Assembly (NCBI RefSeq): GCF_026420865.1 | Contig: NZ_JAPCWC010000005.1 | Coordinates: forward strand, 278,702-342,701 | Origin: Novosphingobium clariflavum | GTDB lineage: Bacteria; Pseudomonadota; Alphaproteobacteria; Sphingomonadales; Sphingomonadaceae | DNA: 64,000 nucleotides | Direction: 5' to 3' | Shown: positions 59,231 to 64,000 of the stretch, piece after piece | Layout of the letters: each line of letters opens with the position of its first letter | Position numbering within the stretch: the first letter of the stretch is position 1 | The notes under the pieces: generated by a model | Seen by the model: the letters and a program-made list of their open reading frames with translations, nothing else | Told to the model about the DNA's origin: nothing | The model's database searches: none | Program-made: the position numbers and the translations under genes

Positions 59231-59536
59231 ATGGGTGCTGCGCGAGCCGCCGAAGAGCGGCTGCGCATCCGTCGGCCAGTGCGCGCGCTTCGCCGCGCTG
59301 ATAAGGTCGCACACCGGGCTATGCAGCCCGAGCGCTGGAGCCGAGCTTCGCGGGCGTTGACACGCCTTGTGAATCGGTCTAAGCGCGCCGTTCACTTGAC
59401 ACTTGCGGCAAGTCCGGATGGTACAGGCAACCATGTTGCTGTGCTCCGGGCTTTTTGCCATTTCAGCAGTTTCAGGTGTTTGAGCGTTGAGATGGGAAAG
59501 CTCGAAAGGGCATTCCTGTGGAGCATGGAGAATTAA
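59231..59536 (+). CDS. Possible leaderless small ORF ahead of rpsM
   Basis: ATG 59231 lies 10 bases after the TATAAT box, so an mRNA from that promoter would be leaderless or nearly so. The frame encodes 101 residues and its TAA (59534-59536) directly abuts the rpsM GTG. The product is Arg/Ala-rich without a recognised domain, so it may be a chance ORF or a leader peptide. Confidence 0.25.
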   Translation: MGAARAAEERLRIRRPVRALRRADKVAHRAMQPERWSRASRALTRLVNRSKRAVHLTLAASPDGTGNHVAVLRAFCHFSSFRCLSVEMGKLERAFLWSMEN

Positions 59537-59905
59537 GTGGCTCGTATTGCAGGGGTAAATCTCCCCACCAACAAGCGCGTTATCATCGCGCTGACCTATA
59601 TCCATGGCATCGGTCGTACCAAGGCCCTGGAAATCGCTGACAAGCTGGGCATCGATCACAGCCGTCGCATCCAGGACCTGTCGGACGCCGAAGTCCTGCA
59701 GATTCGCGAAACCATCGACGCTGAACACACCGTCGAAGGTGACCTTCGTCGCGAAACCGCGATGAACATCAAGCGTCTGATGGACCTCGCCTGCTACCGT
59801 GGCCTGCGTCACCGCAAGGGTCTTCCGGTCCGCGGCCAGCGCACGCACACCAATGCGCGCACCCGTAAGGGCAAGGCCAAGCCGATCGCCGGCAAGAAGA
59901 AGTAA
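59537..59905 (+). CDS. rpsM: Ribosomal protein S13
   Basis: A 122-aa 30S head protein contacting tRNA and the 50[21 protein letters not shown] begins it, and [17 protein letters not shown] ends it. The start is GTG 59537. First gene of the alpha operon. Confidence 0.98.
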   Translation: MARIAGVNLPTNKRVIIALTYIHGIGRTKALEIADKLGIDHSRRIQDLSDAEVLQIRETIDAEHTVEGDLRRETAMNIKRLMDLACYRGLRHRKGLPVRGQRTHTNARTRKGKAKPIAGKKK

Positions 59906-59956
59906 GTCGCCTTTCGGCTTCTTTCCCGCAGCGACTAATCTACAGGATATACGGAC

Positions 59957-60346
59957 ATGGCACGCGAACCCCAGCGCATTAAGCGCCGCGAACGCAAGAA
60001 CATCACCAGCGGCATCGCTCACGTGAATGCTAGCTTCAACAACACCATGGTGACCATCACCGACGCCCAGGGCAACGCGATTTCGTGGTCCTCGGCCGGC
60101 ATGATGGGCTTCAAGGGCAGCCGCAAGTCGACTCCCTACGCCGCGCAGGTCGCCGCTGACGACGCCGGCAAGAAGGCCGCCGAACACGGCGTGCGCACCC
60201 TCGAAGTCGAAGTCAAGGGCCCGGGTTCGGGCCGTGAGAGCGCTCTGCGCGCCCTCCAGGCTGTCGGCTTCACCATTACCTCGATCCGCGACGTGACGCC
60301 GATCCCGCACAACGGTGTTCGTCCGTCGAAGCGCCGTCGCGTCTGA
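59957..60346 (+). CDS. rpsK: Ribosomal protein S11
   Basis: A 129-aa 30S platform protein with [19 protein letters not shown] and the C-terminal [16 protein letters not shown]. It lies 51 bases after rpsM and 105 before rpoA. Confidence 0.99.
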   Translation: MAREPQRIKRRERKNITSGIAHVNASFNNTMVTITDAQGNAISWSSAGMMGFKGSRKSTPYAAQVAADDAGKKAAEHGVRTLEVEVKGPGSGRESALRALQAVGFTITSIRDVTPIPHNGVRPSKRRRV

Positions 60347-60451
60347 TCGAGCTAATACGGACGGCGAACCGGTCGCCGTTCGACTTCGGAACGTCCCGGG
60401 CCTTTCCACCAGGCTTCGGGGCGTAACCGCCATCACTCCCAGGGGAAGTCC

Positions 60452-61519
60452 ATGACTGTCAACATCAAGAACTGGCAGGAACTCAAGAAGCCGAACAGCC
60501 TTGAGATCAAGCCGGGACCCGACCCCAAGCTGAAGGCGACCTTCATCGCCGAACCGCTGGAGCGTGGCTTCGGCCTGACGCTCGGCAACGCGCTGCGCCG
60601 CGTGCTGCTCTCCTCGCTTCAGGGAGCCGCGATCACCTCGATCAAGATCGAGAACGTCCTTCACGAGTTCTCGTCGCTGGCCGGCGTTCGCGAAGACGTC
60701 ACGGACATCGTCCTCAACGTCAAGCAGATCGCGCTCAAGATGCAGGGTGAAGGCCCGAAGCGTCTCCAGCTCTCGGCCACTGGCCCGGGCGAGGTGAAGG
60801 CCGGCGACATCGCCGTGTCGGGCGACATCGAGGTCATGAACAAGGACCTCGTGATCTGCCATCTCGACGATGGTGCGGTCCTGAACATGGAACTCACCGC
60901 CGACACCGGCAAGGGCTATGTCCCTGCCGTGTCGAACCGTCCTGTTGACGCGCCGATCGGTCTTATCCCTGTCGACTCGCTTTACTCGCCGGTCCGTCAG
61001 GTCAGCTACAAGGTCGACAATGCCCGTATCGGTCAGGAACTCGACTACGACAAGCTGAGCCTCACTGTCGAAACCGATGGCACTGTCACCCCGGAAGACG
61101 CCGTTGCCTATGCCGCGCGCATCCTTCAGGACCAGCTGGCGCTGTTCGTCCACTTCGAGGACATCGCCCCGGTTGGCGCCTCGCCGATGATCGGTATGGC
61201 TGCTGGCGGCGCTGCTGCTTCGGAAGAGAGCGACACCAACCAGCTCAACCGCTACCTTCTCAAGAAGGTGGACGAGCTGGAACTGTCGGTCCGTTCGGCC
61301 AACTGCCTCAAGAACGACAACATCATCTACATCGGCGATCTGGTCCAGAAGACCGAAGCCGAGATGCTGCGCACGCCTAACTTCGGCCGCAAGTCGCTCA
61401 ACGAGATCAAGGAAGTCCTTTCGTCGATGGGCCTGCGCCTCGGCATGGACATCCCGGGTTGGCCGCCTGAGAATATCGAAGAGATGGCCAAGAAGCTGGA
61501 GCAGGAACTGCTCGGCTGA
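60452..61519 (+). CDS. rpoA: RNA polymerase alpha subunit
   Basis: A 355-aa subunit. The N-terminal dimerisation domain has [21 protein letters not shown]; the C-terminal domain ([28 protein letters not shown]) binds activators and UP elements. No S4 gene lies between rpsK and rpoA, as in other alphaproteobacteria. Confidence 0.99.
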   Translation: MTVNIKNWQELKKPNSLEIKPGPDPKLKATFIAEPLERGFGLTLGNALRRVLLSSLQGAAITSIKIENVLHEFSSLAGVREDVTDIVLNVKQIALKMQGEGPKRLQLSATGPGEVKAGDIAVSGDIEVMNKDLVICHLDDGAVLNMELTADTGKGYVPAVSNRPVDAPIGLIPVDSLYSPVRQVSYKVDNARIGQELDYDKLSLTVETDGTVTPEDAVAYAARILQDQLALFVHFEDIAPVGASPMIGMAAGGAAASEESDTNQLNRYLLKKVDELELSVRSANCLKNDNIIYIGDLVQKTEAEMLRTPNFGRKSLNEIKEVLSSMGLRLGMDIPGWPPENIEEMAKKLEQELLG

Positions 61520-61546
61520 TCCGCGTCTTCGATGCTGAATTGAAGA

Positions 61547-61576
61547 GGGCCTCGCAGGAAACTGCGGGGCCTTTCT
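61547..61576 (+). terminator. Terminator after rpoA
   Basis: GGCCTCGCAG/CTGCGGGGCC with a GAAA loop, followed by TTTCTC, 28 bases past the rpoA stop. It separates rpoA from dgkA and rplQ. Confidence 0.85.
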
Positions 61577-61663
61577 CTATGGCCCTTGGCTGCACGAGAT
61601 GTGCGCTTAATCTGCATTAAAAGATCACTTTAGGGTGAGGGACGCCCCGTCTACCAAGAGGTG

Positions 61664-62059
61664 ATGCACGATCGTTCCAACTGCAACGCCTCTTTCAGCC
61701 TGCGCGCCCGGCTAGCGAGTTTAGGTTACGCCTGGCGTGGGCTCTACCTGATGGGCGCACGGGAGCATAATGCGTGGGTGCATTTGGCCGCGTCGATAGC
61801 TGTCGTGGGCGGCGGACTGGTCTTGAATGTTTCGGCACGAGATTGGTGCGCGCTGCTGCTCGCCATGGCGCTAGTGTGGCTCGCAGAGGCATTCAACACG
61901 GCGATCGAGGCGCTGTGCGATCGGGTCGAGCCAAGGTTTGATGAGGCGATCAGAAGCATCAAGGACATCGCGGCAGGTGGGGTTCTGATCGCTGCGGTCG
62001 CGGCGGCGGCGATCGGATTTATGACGCTCGGGCCACCGTTTCTCGTCTTATTGACGTAA
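61664..62059 (+). CDS. Diacylglycerol/undecaprenol kinase family protein
   Basis: A 131-aa membrane kinase of the DgkA family, with three membrane helices. REHNAWVHL, EAFNTAIEALCD and SIKDIAAGGVL carry the Glu/Asn/Asp residues of the active site. Such enzymes phosphorylate diacylglycerol or undecaprenol. ATG 61664 has AAGAGG just upstream. Its placement between rpoA and rplQ is unusual, and its codons are less biased than those of the ribosomal genes. Confidence 0.85.
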   Translation: MHDRSNCNASFSLRARLASLGYAWRGLYLMGAREHNAWVHLAASIAVVGGGLVLNVSARDWCALLLAMALVWLAEAFNTAIEALCDRVEPRFDEAIRSIKDIAAGGVLIAAVAAAAIGFMTLGPPFLVLLT

Positions 62060-62200
62060 GGGAATGAATCGCAATACTTGACTCTCAGGCAGTTTTCGTA
62101 TTGAGGGCCCGTTCACACGTACCGGCTTTGGGCGGTGGCCGTACCACATCGCCAGGCAGGCAGTACCTTGAACGGCTGTCTGACAAACGGAGAAAAATAC

Positions 62201-62623
62201 ATGCGTCATAAGTATGGTCAGCGCAAGCTGCAGCGTACCTCGGGGCACCGCGCGGCGCTGCTGCGCAACATGGCTGCTGCGCTCATCAAGCACGAACAGA
62301 TCCAGACCACCACGCCCAAGGCGAAGGAACTTCGTCCCTATCTCGAAAAGCTGATCACGTTGGCGAAGCATGGTGGCCTTTCGAACCGTCGTTTGGCGCA
62401 TGCTCGCCTGATGGACGAGGTGCAGGAAAAGAAGCTCTTTGAAGTGCTGGCAGAGCGTTATGCTGGCCGTGCTGGCGGCTATACCCGTATCATCAAGGCT
62501 GGCATTCGCGCGTCGGACGCCGCTCCGATTGCGATCATCGAACTCGTCGACCGTGATGTTTCGGAAAAGGGCAAGGACTCTGGTCCGGTTCTGACCGAAG
62601 AAAACGAATACGCTGAGGCCTGA
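62201..62623 (+). CDS. rplQ: Ribosomal protein L17
   Basis: A 140-aa 50S protein near the tunnel exit. [20 protein letters not shown] is the start and [18 protein letters not shown] is conserved. It is normally directly after rpoA but is displaced here by dgkA. A strong terminator follows. Confidence 0.98.
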   Translation: MRHKYGQRKLQRTSGHRAALLRNMAAALIKHEQIQTTTPKAKELRPYLEKLITLAKHGGLSNRRLAHARLMDEVQEKKLFEVLAERYAGRAGGYTRIIKAGIRASDAAPIAIIELVDRDVSEKGKDSGPVLTEENEYAEA

Positions 62624-62682
62624 TCGGGTAGCGTGCACTCCGTGCCCTTTTTAAGGGCAAGGTCGGGGTAGAATTGAAAAGG

Positions 62683-62722
62683 GGCGGTTGCGGGTGACGA
62701 ACTCGGAACCGCCTTTTTTTTG
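62683..62722 (+). terminator. Terminator after rplQ
   Basis: GGCGGTT/AACCGCC around a 17-base loop with its own short pairing is followed by eight T. It ends the ribosomal cluster. Confidence 0.85.
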
Positions 62723-63004
62723 TTTGGGGACCAGGCGGTTAACCGGAGCATGACGAGATGCAGGTTGCTCTGAGCGCGGCGGCGAGAAGCTACGCTCGAG
62801 GCGGTACGACATTGATGCCAGAGCACGATAGCATCTCCTCCAATTGCAATGAAACGGATTCATGGGCATCGGTTCGAACGTCTGTGTGGTGATGATTTTG
62901 AGGGGCTGGGAAGGTGGCCCGACTTGAGCAGGCGGGATCATCCGATGGCTCGACATGGACGAAAATTGGGGCGCGAAGACAAAAATCGATTCAGTCTAGA
63001 CGGA

Positions 63005-63652
63005 TCATGCTCTATCGGCCCCCTCTGGCCCATTGTGGGCAGGCAGACCTAGTGACCAGTGAATAGCGGCGCCGCGCAGAGTAAAGCCTGCGGCGGCAGC
63101 CAGCGCCCAGCTAAGGCTCGCCGATAGCCCCAGAGTGATGCCAGCCGCAGCTAGCGCGGCGGCCAGTGCGGCCGCAGTCACATAAAGTTCTGGCCGCATT
63201 AGGATGGAGGGGCGACCGGCCAAAACGTCGCGGATAATCCCTCCTACACAGCCGGTCACAACACCCATGAGAATAGCGGGCGCAACCGGGACGCCCCAAG
63301 CGAGGGCCTTGATCGTGCCGAACACCGCGTACACGGAGAGGCCCGATGCGTCGGCCCATTCCAGTAGACGGCCCTGCCACCACCTGACTGGCGTGAACCA
63401 CGCGAGCAGCGCAACGGCGAGGCACGTCGGTGCAACGTATTGGTCGCGGATCCAGAACACCGGTGCGCCAATGAGCAGGTCGCGCAAGGTGCCTCCGCCG
63501 ACACCAGTCATCAGCGCGAAAAAGGCAGCGGTGACAAATGTTTGACGCATTTGTACGGCTGAAAGCGCGCCGGACAGTGCGAAGACAGCAATGCCGAATA
63601 AGTCGATTGCCGGTGGAAGTACAGGGTTAAGGAGCGGGTCCATAGTCAACAT
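63005..63652 (-). CDS. TRIC/YadS-family membrane channel
   Basis: A 215-aa protein with seven membrane helices in two homologous halves. GVGGGTLRDLLIG and GCVGGIIRDVLAG are the paired signatures of the UPF0126/TRIC cation channel family, which forms trimers permeable to monovalent cations. ATG 63652 (MLTMDPLL) was chosen; ATG 63643 is equally possible and a longer frame reaches 63712. The gene faces the end of the ribosomal cluster. Confidence 0.88.
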   Translation of the reverse strand: MLTMDPLLNPVLPPAIDLFGIAVFALSGALSAVQMRQTFVTAAFFALMTGVGGGTLRDLLIGAPVFWIRDQYVAPTCLAVALLAWFTPVRWWQGRLLEWADASGLSVYAVFGTIKALAWGVPVAPAILMGVVTGCVGGIIRDVLAGRPSILMRPELYVTAAALAAALAAAGITLGLSASLSWALAAAAGFTLRGAAIHWSLGLPAHNGPEGADRA

Positions 63653-63817
63653 GTCTGTAGCATAGGTCCGTAGGGCCTGCTTCGGAAAGAGGGCATCGCG
63701 CTCCAGCGGCAATCAAGAGCATATCCGCTATCTGATGATCTAGCGTAAGCTGATGTCCGAAGTCTTGGGTGTCCTGGGGACGATGAACGGAATGCGAATT
63801 CCCATTGCCTGACGACT

Positions 63818-64000
63818 GAACTGAGGTGGTCCCGCTTTTCTGGACAGGGTGCTAAGCTAATCCGGACCTGATGGATTGGTACGGGAATGAAGACGACGAG
63901 AAAGCGGTATTCTGCAGACTTCAAGGCCAAGGTGGCGCTGGAAGCGATCCGGGGTGATCTGACGCTGGCGGAGCTAGCAGCCAAGCATGGCGTGCAGCAC
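63818..64000 (+). mobile_element. IS3-family insertion sequence, left end (partial)
   Basis: The left end probably lies near 63818, where TGAACTGAGGTGGTCCC begins a terminal-repeat-like stretch followed by CGCTTTTCTGGACAGG. It holds the start of orfA and runs off the window, so its full length and right end are unknown. Confidence 0.7.
63887..64000 (+). CDS. IS3-family transposase OrfA (partial)
   Basis: The first 38 residues, MKTTRKRYSADFKAKVALEA followed by LTLAELAAKHGV, are the HTH_Tnp_1 leucine-zipper start of OrfA proteins in IS3-family elements. OrfA and OrfB are usually joined by programmed -1 frameshifting to make the active transposase. The gene continues beyond the window. Confidence 0.9.
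   Translation, partial: MKTTRKRYSADFKAKVALEAIRGDLTLAELAAKHGVQH

Larger units (their letters stand above)
59140..59536. other. Gap upstream of rpsM with promoters
   Basis: 397 bases containing a consensus promoter (59193-59221), a second perfect -35 box TTGACA at 59396-59401 with a poor -10, and an open frame from ATG 59231 that ends one base before the rpsM start. Confidence 0.6.

Noticed and set aside
62849..63052. Small ORF after the rplQ terminator
   Set aside because: 67 codons with a random-looking product, no ribosome site and no family resemblance.

Overview
This is a GC-rich alphaproteobacterial chromosome segment, most likely from a sphingomonad (Sphingomonadales, probably Novosphingobium or a close relative). 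The assignment is inference. It rests on the protein families present, on dispersed palindromes reading CTCAGGCTGAGC and TGATTGGAAAACGCTCTA that I recognise from sphingomonad genomes, and on natural Arg88 in ribosomal protein S12. No 16S rRNA or tRNA gene was seen.

Layout: 1-3414, end of a molybdenum hydroxylase operon (FAD, 2Fe-2S and Mo subunits) whose large subunit carries an in-frame TGA. 3471-9412 (minus), ferredoxin-NADP reductase, a possible small ORF, CorA, and a 1130-aa GH18/deacetylase/glycosyltransferase fusion. 9832-12108, a secreted DPP-IV-type peptidase. 12283-16713, a TIR membrane protein, an unrecognised beta-rich protein and a TPR/SLOG-like/cyclase-like protein, convergent with a frameshifted Crp/Fnr regulator. 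17126-24547, a ferredoxin reductase and a tripartite RND efflux operon. 24860-29321 (minus), fumarase, CPBP protein, cytochrome b561, cytochrome c' and a PrpF-type isomerase. 29457-30348, palindromic repeats, one inverted pair enclosing a GIY-YIG nuclease gene. 30586-36661, PhoX phosphatase, Rieske oxygenase, an HTH protein with a hexanucleotide repeat, and an OmpA-like protein.

37557-62623 is the long ribosomal cluster: str (rpsL, rpsG, fusA, tuf), S10 (rpsJ to rpsQ), spc (rplN to adk) and alpha (rpsM to rplQ). It is interrupted by a minus-strand secreted protein between tuf and rpsJ, by a GT-C glycosyltransferase plus an ankyrin-like lipoprotein between rpmD and rplO, by an SRPBCC protein after adk, and by diacylglycerol kinase before rplQ. 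The window ends with a TRIC-family channel and the first part of an IS3-family insertion sequence.

The best candidates for undescribed biology are the TIR / beta protein / TPR-SLOG-cyclase-like operon with its Crp/Fnr neighbour, the GIY-YIG gene whose last codons lie inside one of its flanking palindromes, and a GC-rich stem-loop family found directly behind three genes. Strong hairpins separate several cluster segments, so the ribosomal genes are probably several transcription units.
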